This document shows positions 1 to 7,626 of a stretch of DNA of 40,502 nt, piece by piece. The first letter of the stretch is position 1. Each line of letters begins with the position of its first letter. Below the pieces are notes generated by a model. That model did not search any database. It saw only the letters and a list, made by a program, of their open reading frames with translations, and was not told where the DNA came from. The translations under genes were made by a program, and so were the position numbers. The stretch covers positions 1 to 40,502 of the forward strand of contig CALBPU010000092.1 in the NCBI GenBank assembly GCA_937899395.1, written 5' to 3'. Origin of the DNA: an uncultured Fretibacterium sp. (GTDB lineage Bacteria > Synergistota > Synergistia > Synergistales > Aminobacteriaceae).

Positions 1-761
1 ATTGCCAAAATAGTTTCGGTGCAAGGTTGGCTTGTGTCGCAGGAGAAAGGCGAAAGTGCGCAGTCGATAATGTCAACACCGGCTTCAATCGCTTTAATGT
101 ACGTTGCGTGACCAAATCCCGACGTGCAATGCGTATGAAGTTCAATCGGCGTATCTCCAAGTGCCGCCTTCAACTTCGTAACCAAATCGTAAGCAACGTA
201 AGGCGCAAGTAAGCCGGACATATCTTTGATACAGATTGAGTGGCAACCCATTTCCTTGAGTTCTTTTGCCAACTTAACAAAGACGTCATTGCCGTGAACA
301 GGGCTGATTGTGTAGACTAAGCAACCTTGAACTTCGGGCTTTTCTGGAGCTTCCAACGCCGCTTTAATTGCTACACGCAGGTTATTCACGTCGTTAAGGG
401 CGTCAAAAATTCTGAATACACCAATACCATGTTTTGACGCGCATTTCACAAATTTTTCTACAACGTCATTTGAATAGTGATTGTATCCGAGAAGATTTTG
501 TCCGCGCAGGAGCATTTGAATAGGAGTTTTCTTAAGATTAGCCTTAAGCTTGTCAAGACGTTCCCAAGGATCTTCGTCCAAAAAACGCAGGCAGGTATCG
601 AAAGTTGCTCCGCCCCAAGCTTCAAGTGCTTTGTAACCAATTTCATCCAAGCTTGCAAGCATCGGTTCCATTTGACGATAACGCATTCTTGTTGCGCAAA
701 GTGATTGATGACCGTCACGCAATACGGTTTCCATAATTTTTACCTTTTTAGGTTCTGCCAT
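1..761 (-). CDS. Biotin-dependent carboxyltransferase subunit (oxaloacetate decarboxylase alpha / pyruvate carboxylase subunit B type), 3' end beyond window
   Basis: The minus-strand frame is open from an ATG at 761 to the window edge, giving about 253 N-terminal residues. It reads as the TIM-barrel carboxyltransferase domain: RDGHQS near the start (substrate and metal site), then EAWGGATFDTCLRFL, LLRGQNLLGY, FRIFDALND and the metal-binding HTHCTSGFGH. This family moves carboxyl groups between biotin and pyruvate or oxaloacetate. The C-terminal biotinyl region would lie off the left edge, so Na+-pumping oxaloacetate decarboxylase alpha cannot be separated from two-subunit pyruvate carboxylase (PycB). 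AGGAGTG lies about 7 nt before the ATG, and a near-perfect promoter lies at 805-833. The gene is divergent from cbiT. It belongs to the left segment, whose codon use differs from the rest of the window. Confidence 0.9.
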   Translation of the reverse strand, partial: MAEPKKVKIMETVLRDGHQSLCATRMRYRQMEPMLASLDEIGYKALEAWGGATFDTCLRFLDEDPWERLDKLKANLKKTPIQMLLRGQNLLGYNHYSNDVVEKFVKCASKHGIGVFRIFDALNDVNNLRVAIKAALEAPEKPEVQGCLVYTISPVHGNDVFVKLAKELKEMGCHSICIKDMSGLLAPYVAYDLVTKLKAALGDTPIELHTHCTSGFGHATYIKAIEAGVDIIDCALSPFSCDTSQPCTETILA

Positions 762-804
762 CCGATAACACTCCTTTTGAATTTTGCGAAAACTTTTTGT
801 TTGA

Positions 805-833
805 ATTATAGAATTTATTTTACGCAATGTCAA
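805..833 (-). promoter_or_regulatory. Consensus sigma70-type promoter for the carboxyltransferase gene
   Basis: Read on the minus strand, TTGACA (828-833) is followed by exactly 17 bp and TATAAT (805-810). Both hexamers are perfect consensus. Transcription would start near 798, giving a leader of about 37 nt before the ATG at 761. No operator-like palindrome is evident, so strong constitutive expression is a reasonable inference. Confidence 0.85.
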
Positions 834-879
834 TTTAAGACTGTAGCTTTTATGAAAATTTTTTTGTATAATTGTTACG

Positions 880-1467
880 GTGATAAAAATGTTTTTAGGA
901 ATAGATGATGAAAAATTTTTACGACAAGAAAAAATCCCAATGACGAAACGCGAAATTAGGATTTTAACTTTGGTGCTTGCTAATGTGAATGACGCAGAAA
1001 TTATTGTGGACATTGGAGCAGGTACAGGTTCACTTTCGATTGAGGCGGCGTTATTTTCTCCTGACAGCAATATTTTTGCGATTGAGAAAAATCCTGACGC
1101 TGTAGAGTTGCTCAAGCAAAATATACAAAAATTTTCAGTCGATAACATTACTGTCTTGCAAGATGAAGCGTCGAAGGCATTAAAAAATTTTTCTGCGATT
1201 GACGTTGCGATAATCGGCGGAAGTGGCGGTAAGCTTGAAAAAATTCTTGATATTGTTGACGAAAAATTAAAAATCGGCGGACATATCTCCGCAAATTTTA
1301 TTTCGATTCAAAATTTATCGACTTGCCTTGATTGGCTCAAACGTCGCGAAAATTATCACTACGACGCAATTCAAGTCCAGATTAATCGTCTGAAAAAAAT
1401 TGGGCACTACGACATTGCGCAGGCGAATAATCCGATTTATATTTTGACGGCTAAAAAAAAGGAGTGA
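880..1467 (+). CDS. cbiT: Precorrin-8-type C15 methyltransferase / C12 decarboxylase, CbiT subunit
   Basis: This 195-residue protein is a class I SAM-dependent methyltransferase of the CbiT family. It has the early PMTKREIR segment, the SAM-binding glycine loop DIGAGTGSLSIEAA (about residues 46-59), an acidic IEKNPDA strand end and the IGGSGGKLEKIL segment typical of CbiT. CbiT methylates C15 and decarboxylates the C12 acetate in corrin-ring synthesis. The length fits stand-alone CbiT rather than the CbiE-CbiT fusion (CobL). No other cobalamin gene is present, so it is an orphan here. The GTG at 880 and the ATG at 889 are both possible starts, and neither has a Shine-Dalgarno. A TATAAT at 867-872 lies only 7 bp before the GTG, so the mRNA may be leaderless or nearly so. 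Confidence 0.85.
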   Translation: MIKMFLGIDDEKFLRQEKIPMTKREIRILTLVLANVNDAEIIVDIGAGTGSLSIEAALFSPDSNIFAIEKNPDAVELLKQNIQKFSVDNITVLQDEASKALKNFSAIDVAIIGGSGGKLEKILDIVDEKLKIGGHISANFISIQNLSTCLDWLKRRENYHYDAIQVQINRLKKIGHYDIAQANNPIYILTAKKKE

Positions 1468-1516
1468 TTAAAAAAATTTTCCCGCGTTGAAAGATTTTCT
1501 GAAAGGAATTTTTGCA

Positions 1517-1926
1517 ATGAAAAAAATTATTTTGTTGACGGTATTGTTTATCTTTCAAATGTCAACAGTCTTTGCGTCGGTTGAAAAACACGTAGACAAC
1601 GGTGTAAATTATGAAATGTCCTACCCTATTGTCTACACGAAGGATAAAGCGGCGCAAGATAAAATTAACCAAGATATTTATCATTACATTGCGGCGTTTA
1701 GAAATGATTACGACGCCGGAAGATTTTTTTTATGAAGTAAAATTTGAAAATAACGATTATGTTTCATTACAGCGGAAATGGAGAACAAATTAGACCAGAT
1801 CCAATTTCTAAACCAGAAAGAGTATATGAAGATTATTATTTGCTCGGCAACGGCGGAATTTTTTTTGTAAAAAATTTCACTTTCTTATCCCGCAGGTCAG
1901 GACAAAACAATTTTTTTATGATATAA
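1517..1926 (+). pseudogene. Frameshifted secreted protein (DUF3298/DUF4163-like)
   Basis: An ATG at 1517, after AAAGGA, opens a lipid-type or Sec signal peptide (MKKIILLTVLFIF...VFAS). It continues with YPIVYTKDKAAQDKIN, which resembles the start of secreted DUF4163/DUF3298 proteins. The frame stops at 1735, just after a run of eight T. The expected continuation (FYEVKFENNDYVS) is found in the next frame, and a further piece (HYSGNGEQ to the stop at 1926) in a third frame. This is best read as one gene broken by at least two frameshifts. A single homopolymer sequencing error could explain only the first. The family assignment rests on a short segment and is tentative. Confidence 0.55.
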
Positions 1927-1927
1927 T
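1899..1927 (+). promoter_or_regulatory. Promoter for the small secreted protein gene
   Basis: AGGACA (1899-1904) is separated by 17 bp from a perfect TATAAT (1922-1927). The -35 box matches consensus at the GACA end only. The start codon follows at 1954 after GGAGGT, giving a short leader. Confidence 0.55.
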
Positions 1928-1953
1928 ATAAAAAAAATTATGGAGGTATTAAA

Positions 1954-2340
1954 ATGAAAAAAATTTTGTCAGTAATTTTGCTGGCTACGATGATTTTTTT
2001 CGTACAAGAAAAAGTTTTTGCTCAAGATATTTATTGCGGAACTTTTAGCGACGGAAATAATGCATACTTAATGACTGAAACTATACGCTATATCAGTTAC
2101 GGCGATTCGACTTACGAAGAAGGTATCGATTGTAGGGTTAAATCGGTAAAAAATAATTCCGTCACTTACATAGATTATCATTTTGATATAAGCGAAGGCG
2201 GAACTGTCAGTTTTACAAATTCGCGAGGTTCAAGCGGACAATTCGGCGGAGTTCTTTTAAGAAACGGATCGCCTTATCATGTTGAATCTGAAATATTTGA
2301 GAATGCGTACAGGTTAAAACCGCCCAAGCGTGTAGGTTAA
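1954..2340 (+). CDS. Small secreted protein of unknown function
   Basis: This 128-residue protein has a clear Sec signal peptide: two lysines after Met, a hydrophobic core (ILSVILLATMIFFV) and a likely cut after VFA near residue 23. The mature part is polar, rich in Ser, Gly and Tyr and predicted mostly beta. It contains two cysteines (YCGTF and IDCRV) that could form a disulfide. No known family is recognised. The start is well supported by GGAGGT 7 nt upstream and by the promoter at 1899-1927, and an intrinsic terminator follows directly, so this is a single-gene transcript. It lies in the left segment of deviant codon use, next to another, broken, secreted-protein gene. Confidence 0.75.
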   Translation: MKKILSVILLATMIFFVQEKVFAQDIYCGTFSDGNNAYLMTETIRYISYGDSTYEEGIDCRVKSVKNNSVTYIDYHFDISEGGTVSFTNSRGSSGQFGGVLLRNGSPYHVESEIFENAYRLKPPKRVG

Positions 2341-2356
2341 AATAAAATTTTTTTTA

Positions 2357-2377
2357 AGCCTTCGGGCTATTTTTTTT
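2357..2377 (+). terminator. Intrinsic terminator after the small secreted protein gene
   Basis: AGCC and GGCT pair around a TTCG tetraloop, followed by a run of T residues. The short stem is compensated by the very stable UUCG loop and the long U tract. Confidence 0.75.
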
Positions 2378-2420
2378 GCAAAACTTTTTGGTATAATCTA
2401 AAAAATTTTGAGGTGATTAA

Positions 2421-4985
2421 ATGCTTGAAGAGAAATTGAAAACTTTACCCGAATCGCCGGGCGTATACCTTATGAAGGACGCGCAAGGTAAAATTATTTA
2501 CGTAGGCAAGGCGATTATTTTAAAAAATCGCGTCCGCCAATATTTTCAAGCAAATAAAAATCACAGCGTCAAAGTTCGCGCTATGGTTGCAAAGATCGCT
2601 GACTTTGAAACGATTGTCACGGCGTCGGAAGTTGAAGCATTGATTCTTGAATGCAACTTGATTAAAAAATATCGTCCGCGTTACAATATTTGCTTGAAAG
2701 ATGATAAAAGTTACCCTTACTTGAAGTTGACGCTGGCTGAAGATTTTCCGCGAGTTTTTATCACGCGCCGAATCATTGACGACGGCTCAAAATATTTTGG
2801 ACCGTATACAAATTCGCAAGCCGTTAAAGATTCGCTTGAACTTTTGCGAAAACTTTTTCCTCTGCGAACTTGTAAAACTTTGGGCAAGCGTCCTTGTCTG
2901 GAATATCACATTAACCGTTGCCTTGCGCCCTGCGTCGATAAAATTTCACGCGCAGATTATTTCGACTTGGTTAAAGCTACAGAAAAATTTTTGGGAGGTC
3001 GAACTACCGACGTTGAACGCGATTTAACGGCTAAAATGTCTGCGGCGGCTGATGCAATGAACTTTGAACTTGCCGCGAAGCTACGCGATATTTTATTATC
3101 CGTCAAAAAAATTTCCGAGAAACAAAAAATCGTAACCGATACAGGAGACCTTGACGCCATTGGAATTTCGCGGCTTAATGATGAAGTCTGCGCGCAGATT
3201 TTTTTCATACGTGACGGCAAAGTTATCGGTCGTGAAAGTTTTCTGCTGAACAGCGCGTTTGACGAATCGGACGCAAAAATTACAGCGGAATTTATCAAAC
3301 AATATTATAGTCGTGCAAAATTTTCGGCGACGGAAATTTTATTGCCGGTTACCATGATTGACGAAGACGTTAAAATTTTATCAGAGTGGTTAGGCACGAA
3401 AATTTTTGCACCGAAACGCCCTTCTCGAAAACCAACTTATGAAGCTCCGAGAGAGACAAGTGCTTGGGAAAAATTTGATTACGGTTTAGGCGGGTTCTTT
3501 GATGAATTGCAATACGGCGTAAACTTTTCAAAAACTCAACTGAAATTGAAGGAGCTTGAGCGATTAGCAGATGCAAAAGGTAAATACAATGAACAAATGT
3601 ATTACTACAATAAAGCACTTTCAGCACACAGGCGAGCTTGCTTTTTCTGGTTCTTAACAGGTCTTGCTCTTTTGATTTTCGGAGGTTACAAAATTAAATC
3701 TTATATGCAAAACGACCTCAACATCGCTCAAAATTTCATCAGCGAATCTGAAGGGGACATTTACGCAAAACATATTCCGAATTTAATTTGGGAAAACGTT
3801 TATGCAAACGACGAAAATTTTAATGCCGACAAAATCAAAACTGTAATATGGTATCGCAAAGCTGCTGAAAACGGAGACGCAAAAATTCAAAGCACACTTG
3901 CTTCAGTTTTGGAAAACGAAATCGGAAATGAAAGAGACGCAACCGAATTTTATATTATGGCCGCAGAACAGGGTAATATTGAAGCTCAAACAAAACTTGC
4001 TTTCATGTATGACAAGGGCGAAGGAGTTTCGGAAGACAAAAAAGAAGCTGTGAAACTGTTCCAAATCATCGCTAAAAACGGCAACATTGAAGCTCAAAAA
4101 AGGCTTGCCGCGATGTATTACAACGGTGAAGGAACTGAAGTAAACAAAACAGAAGCAGCTAAATTATTTGAACCTTTGGGCGAAAAAGGCGATGTTTATT
4201 CGCAATACATGATTGGTAAAATGTATTATGAGGGAGACGGAGTAAAACAAAATAACGGACGTGCCGTTTTATTTTTACAACAGGCTTCTTTGCAGGGAAA
4301 TGTTGACGCCCAATATTTGCTGGGAACTCTCTATGACAGCGAAAAAGGAACGGAGAAAAAGGCGTTTGAATTTTACAAAATGGCGGCTGATAACGGAGAT
4401 ACAAACGCTCAAAGCAGATTAGCTTCAATGTATGATAACGGCGAAGGAGTTTCAGAGGATAAACAGGAAGCTGTGAGACTTTATCAAATTGCCGCTGAAA
4501 AAGGAAACGTCAAAGCTCAAAGCAGGCTTGCTTCAATGTATGACAACGGCGAAACAGTCGAACAAAATAAACAAGAGGCTGTGAAATTTTATCGTTTAGC
4601 TGCTGAACAGGGTGATTTAACTTCTCAAAGCAGACTTGCTGTTATGTATGATGAAGGCGAAGGAGTTGAACAAAACAAAACCGAAGCAGCGAAATATTAT
4701 CGTTTATCCGCTGAAAAAGGAAATGAAAATTCCCAAATGAGGCTTGCGGCCATGTATGACAACGGCAACGATATTGAGCAAAACAAATTCGAGGCTTTCA
4801 AGTTTTACCGTATGGCAGCTGAACAGGGAAATTCCGAAGCTCAAAATCGGATTGCTTCAATGTACGATAAGGGCGAAGGTGTTGAGCAGGATAAATGGGA
4901 AGCTGTCGAATGGTGGCGCAAGGCTGCTAAACAAGGTAACAAACAAGCTCGCAACGAACTTGCAACAAGAAACATATATGAATGA
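2421..4985 (+). CDS. Hybrid ORF: UvrC N-terminal part fused in frame to a membrane-anchored Sel1-repeat protein
   Basis: The frame encodes 854 residues. Residues 1 to about 334 are UvrC: a GIY-YIG nuclease domain (PESPGVYLMKD, IIYVGKA, LKNRVRQYF), the Cys-rich segment (RTCKTLGKRPCLEYHINRC), the UVR helix (about 208-235) and the beginning of the RNase H-like domain. At SEWLGTKIFAPKR the UvrC similarity stops. The rest of the endonuclease domain and the HhH domains are absent, so 5' incision in nucleotide excision repair is not expected. The remainder has one membrane segment (CFFWFLTGLALLIFGGY, about 407-425) and roughly ten 36-residue Sel1 repeats (about 475-845) of the type AQSRLASMYDNGEG. 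The start has GAGGTG upstream. All UvrC-part arginines are CGN, whereas about half of those after the join are AGA/AGG. This may be a real recombination product or an assembly chimera. Confidence 0.8.
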   Translation: MLEEKLKTLPESPGVYLMKDAQGKIIYVGKAIILKNRVRQYFQANKNHSVKVRAMVAKIADFETIVTASEVEALILECNLIKKYRPRYNICLKDDKSYPYLKLTLAEDFPRVFITRRIIDDGSKYFGPYTNSQAVKDSLELLRKLFPLRTCKTLGKRPCLEYHINRCLAPCVDKISRADYFDLVKATEKFLGGRTTDVERDLTAKMSAAADAMNFELAAKLRDILLSVKKISEKQKIVTDTGDLDAIGISRLNDEVCAQIFFIRDGKVIGRESFLLNSAFDESDAKITAEFIKQYYSRAKFSATEILLPVTMIDEDVKILSEWLGTKIFAPKRPSRKPTYEAPRETSAWEKFDYGLGGFFDELQYGVNFSKTQLKLKELERLADAKGKYNEQMYYYNKALSAHRRACFFWFLTGLALLIFGGYKIKSYMQNDLNIAQNFISESEGDIYAKHIPNLIWENVYANDENFNADKIKTVIWYRKAAENGDAKIQSTLASVLENEIGNERDATEFYIMAAEQGNIEAQTKLAFMYDKGEGVSEDKKEAVKLFQIIAKNGNIEAQKRLAAMYYNGEGTEVNKTEAAKLFEPLGEKGDVYSQYMIGKMYYEGDGVKQNNGRAVLFLQQASLQGNVDAQYLLGTLYDSEKGTEKKAFEFYKMAADNGDTNAQSRLASMYDNGEGVSEDKQEAVRLYQIAAEKGNVKAQSRLASMYDNGETVEQNKQEAVKFYRLAAEQGDLTSQSRLAVMYDEGEGVEQNKTEAAKYYRLSAEKGNENSQMRLAAMYDNGNDIEQNKFEAFKFYRMAAEQGNSEAQNRIASMYDKGEGVEQDKWEAVEWWRKAAKQGNKQARNELATRNIYE
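3405..3425. other. Breakpoint between uvrC-derived and Sel1-derived sequence
   Basis: Here conserved UvrC sequence ends (FAPKRP) and unrelated sequence begins (SRKPTYEAPRE) without a frame change. Arginine codon use switches at the same place, from exclusively CGN to a CGN and AGA/AGG mixture. No insertion-sequence end, direct repeat or tRNA is visible at the join. Confidence 0.6.
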
Positions 4986-5002
4986 GAATTTTTCCATTTA
5001 TG

Positions 5003-5042
5003 AAAACTCCCTCATGTCCTAAAAAGGCACGAGGGAGTTTTT
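5003..5042. terminator. Bidirectional terminator between the Sel1 ORF and trpA
   Basis: AAAACTCCCTC (5003-5013) pairs with GAGGGAGTTTT (5031-5041). The 11-bp stem has A residues on its left and T residues on its right, so it can stop transcription from both convergent units: the Sel1 ORF and the trp operon. Confidence 0.85.
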
Positions 5043-5063
5043 GATTTAATTTCGAAAAAGAAA

Positions 5064-5837
5064 TTAACTTATCATAGCATTCTTCATTCCTCTTATGTAT
5101 TCACCTATATATTTCGGAGCTTCTGTGCCGTATTTCTCCAAAATTTTTATGATTGCAGAACCAACTATTGCCCCGTCTGAAATTTTTGACATCGCAGCAG
5201 CTTGTTCAGGCGTTGAAATTCCAAAACCTATTGCACAGGGAATATTCGTATATTTTCGGACTGTCTTAATTATTGAAGCAAGGTCTGTCGTTATTTTGCT
5301 CCTTGTTCCCGTAACTCCCAAACTTGAAACTATATATAAAAATCCTTCAGCTTCTTTCGCAATCATGGCCGTACGATTTTCAGATGTCGGAGCAATCATT
5401 GAGATTAAATCTATATTATTTTCATGGCAAAACGGTAAAAATTCGTCTTTTTCTTCAAAAGGTAAATCAGGAATTATAAGCCCGTCAATGTTTATATCTC
5501 TGCATGTCTTTATAAATTTTTCAGCACCGTATGAAAAAATCACGTTCGCATAAGTCATAAAAACCATCGGAATTTTTATTTCTTCCCTTAACCTCTTAAC
5601 CATCGCAAAAATTTTATCGGTCGTAACTCCTCCTTTTAATGCACGTAAATTAGCTCCCTGAATTACAACTCCTTCAGCAACAGGATCAGAAAACGGAATG
5701 CCTAATTCGATTAAATCAGCTCCGTTTTCCACCATTGAAATAACGGATTTATATGTAGTATCAAGATCAGGGTCTCCGCATGTTATAAAAGGGATAAAAG
5801 CCTTTCCGTTTTCAAACGCCTTCTTAATATTACTCAT
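5064..5837 (-). CDS. trpA: Tryptophan synthase alpha chain
   Basis: The 257-residue TIM-barrel enzyme cleaves indole-3-glycerol phosphate to indole and glyceraldehyde 3-phosphate, and passes indole through a tunnel to TrpB. Visible motifs are FITCGDPD near the N-terminus, ELGIPFSDP with the catalytic Glu (residue 44), MTYANV, the PDLPFEE loop and the phosphate-binding segments VSSLGVTGTR, GFGIS and GAIVGSAI. The residue matching the second acid (Asp60 in the enteric enzyme) is Glu55 here (PVAEGVVIQ), a conservative variant. The start codon lies inside the last codons of trpB (8-bp overlap), so translation is probably coupled. This is the last gene of the trpDCFBA operon, followed by the terminator at 5003-5042. 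Confidence 0.97.
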   Translation of the reverse strand: MSNIKKAFENGKAFIPFITCGDPDLDTTYKSVISMVENGADLIELGIPFSDPVAEGVVIQGANLRALKGGVTTDKIFAMVKRLREEIKIPMVFMTYANVIFSYGAEKFIKTCRDINIDGLIIPDLPFEEKDEFLPFCHENNIDLISMIAPTSENRTAMIAKEAEGFLYIVSSLGVTGTRSKITTDLASIIKTVRKYTNIPCAIGFGISTPEQAAAMSKISDGAIVGSAIIKILEKYGTEAPKYIGEYIRGMKNAMIS

Positions 5838-7020
5838 TTATATTTTCACCTCTGTATCTTGCAATGGCAGCACAATCTTTATCGCCTCGTCCTGAAATTG
5901 TTATTACGATAATTTTATCTTTACCCGTTTGAGGAGCAATTTTTATGGCATGTGAAACAGCATGAGCGGATTCGATTGCGGGAATTATTCCTTCGGTTTT
6001 AGCGAGATATTCAAACGCTTCAACAGCTTCGTCATCGGTTACAGGAACATATTCAGCTCGCCCTATATCATGAAGCCAAGCGTGTTCAGGGCCTATACCT
6101 GGATAATCAAGTCCTGCCGAAATTGAATATACAGGTGCGATTTGTCCGTATTCATCTTGGCAAAAATAAGATTTCATTCCGTGAAAAATTCCTAAACGCC
6201 CCGTTGCAATAGTCGCTGCTGTCTCAAAAGTATCAACTCCGCGTCCGGCAGCTTCACAACCGATTAATTTTACATTTTCATCGTTGATAAAGTGCCAAAA
6301 ACTTCCTATTGCGTTTGAACCTCCTCCGACACAAGCTATAACAAAATCAGGAAGTTTGTTTTCTTTTTTGAGGAGCTGTTCTTTTATTTCACGGGAAATT
6401 ACGGCCTGAAAATCACGAACGATTGTTGGAAACGGATGAGGCCCCATTACCGAGCCTAAACAGTAATGAGTGTCGCTTATTCTTGAAGTCCATTCGCGCA
6501 TAGCCTGAGACACAGCATCTTTTAATGTTGCAGTACCTGTCTTAACGGGGACAACTTCAGAACCTAATAATTTCATTCGGTAAACATTAAGAGCTTGCCT
6601 CTTTGTATCCTCTTCACCCATAAATACAACGCATTCCATATTCATTAGAGCTGCTGCCGTAGCTGTTGCGACACCATGCTGTCCTGCTCCTGTTTCGGCG
6701 ATTAATCTTGTTTTGCCCATTTTTTTCGCCAAAAGTGCCTGACCTAAGACGTTATTAATTTTATGTGCTCCAGTGTGGTTCAAGTCCTCTCGCTTGAGAT
6801 AAATTTTCGCTCCGCCTAAATCTTTTGTCATTCTTTCGGCGTAATAAAGCCTTGAAGGCCGGCCTGCATATTCATTAAATAATTTCGTTAATTCACGGTT
6901 AAAATCAGGGTTATCTTTGTAATGGTTATATGCTTCTTCAAGTTCTATTACGGCGTTCATTAAAGTTTCAGTTATATATTGTCCTCCGTGAATACCAAAA
7001 CGCCCTTTAATATTTGTCAT
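5830..7020 (-). CDS. trpB: Tryptophan synthase beta chain
   Basis: The 396-residue PLP enzyme condenses indole with serine to make tryptophan. The PLP lysine is Lys87 in HTGAHKINN, at the same number as in the enteric enzyme. LKREDLNHTG, the catalytic-site ETGAGQHG, the phosphate-binding glycine loop CVGGGSNA and SGRGDKD near the C-terminus are all present. Length is normal for TrpB1, and the N-terminal FGIHGGQYI agrees with TrpB1 rather than TrpB2. It starts 3 bp after trpF and overlaps trpA by 8 bp. Nothing in the sequence suggests loss of function. Confidence 0.97.
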   Translation of the reverse strand: MTNIKGRFGIHGGQYITETLMNAVIELEEAYNHYKDNPDFNRELTKLFNEYAGRPSRLYYAERMTKDLGGAKIYLKREDLNHTGAHKINNVLGQALLAKKMGKTRLIAETGAGQHGVATATAAALMNMECVVFMGEEDTKRQALNVYRMKLLGSEVVPVKTGTATLKDAVSQAMREWTSRISDTHYCLGSVMGPHPFPTIVRDFQAVISREIKEQLLKKENKLPDFVIACVGGGSNAIGSFWHFINDENVKLIGCEAAGRGVDTFETAATIATGRLGIFHGMKSYFCQDEYGQIAPVYSISAGLDYPGIGPEHAWLHDIGRAEYVPVTDDEAVEAFEYLAKTEGIIPAIESAHAVSHAIKIAPQTGKDKIIVITISGRGDKDCAAIARYRGENINE

Positions 7021-7023
7021 TCT

Positions 7024-7626
7024 TCAATTCTCCTTTCTAACGGCTGAAATAAATTCAGACATTTTATTTTTATCCTTGAAACCTTTACCCCCCTCAATCC
7101 CCGAACTTACATCAACGGCAAAAGGTTTCAATATTTTTACAGCCTCCGAAACATTTTCGGGATTAAGTCCGCCTGCCAAAAAATAAGGACGGGACAACGA
7201 AATTAAATTCCAATCAAAAATTTTTCCCGTTCCAGTTCCAGAATCCAATAAAACATAATCAGCAATATTTTTTTCAGCGTTATAAATATCATCTTGAGAT
7301 TTAATTTTGAAAGCCTTTATGATAATTTTATCCGTGAAATTACGAAGCTGTTTTATGTAAAGTTCGTTTTCATTTCCGTGAAGCTGAATTAAATCTATAA
7401 TATTCATATTAGCAATACTGATTATGTTCTCAATTTTTTCATCAACAAATACTCCGACGGATTTTATTTCATGGTTAAGATTTTGTTTTAAGTTTTTAGC
7501 AGTGTGAACATCGACATAACGTTTGCTATTTTCGGCAAAAACAAACCCTACGTAATCAGGTTTCAATTCGTTAGCAGCTTCAATATCACAAAGCCTTGAA
7601 AGTCCGCAGAATTTAATTTTTGTCAT
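7024..7626 (-). CDS. trpF: Phosphoribosylanthranilate isomerase
   Basis: The 200-residue TIM-barrel enzyme converts N-(5-phosphoribosyl)anthranilate to its carboxyphenylamino-deoxyribulose phosphate isomer. The general base is Cys7 in KFCGLS and the general acid is Asp128 in LLDSGTGTGK. QLHGNE and the phosphate-binding AGGLNPENV and DVSSGIEGGKGFKD segments complete the active site. Length is typical of the single-domain enzyme. The ATG at 7626 lies inside trpC (14-bp overlap), which indicates translational coupling. Confidence 0.96.
   Translation of the reverse strand: MTKIKFCGLSRLCDIEAANELKPDYVGFVFAENSKRYVDVHTAKNLKQNLNHEIKSVGVFVDEKIENIISIANMNIIDLIQLHGNENELYIKQLRNFTDKIIIKAFKIKSQDDIYNAEKNIADYVLLDSGTGTGKIFDWNLISLSRPYFLAGGLNPENVSEAVKILKPFAVDVSSGIEGGKGFKDKNKMSEFISAVRKEN

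Noticed and set aside
3950..4900. Regularly spaced DNA repeats (about 108 bp period) that could be taken for a tandem or CRISPR-like array
   Set aside because: They are the coding repeats of Sel1 modules, in frame throughout and diverged; period and lack of spacers exclude CRISPR. No CRISPR array was found anywhere in the window.
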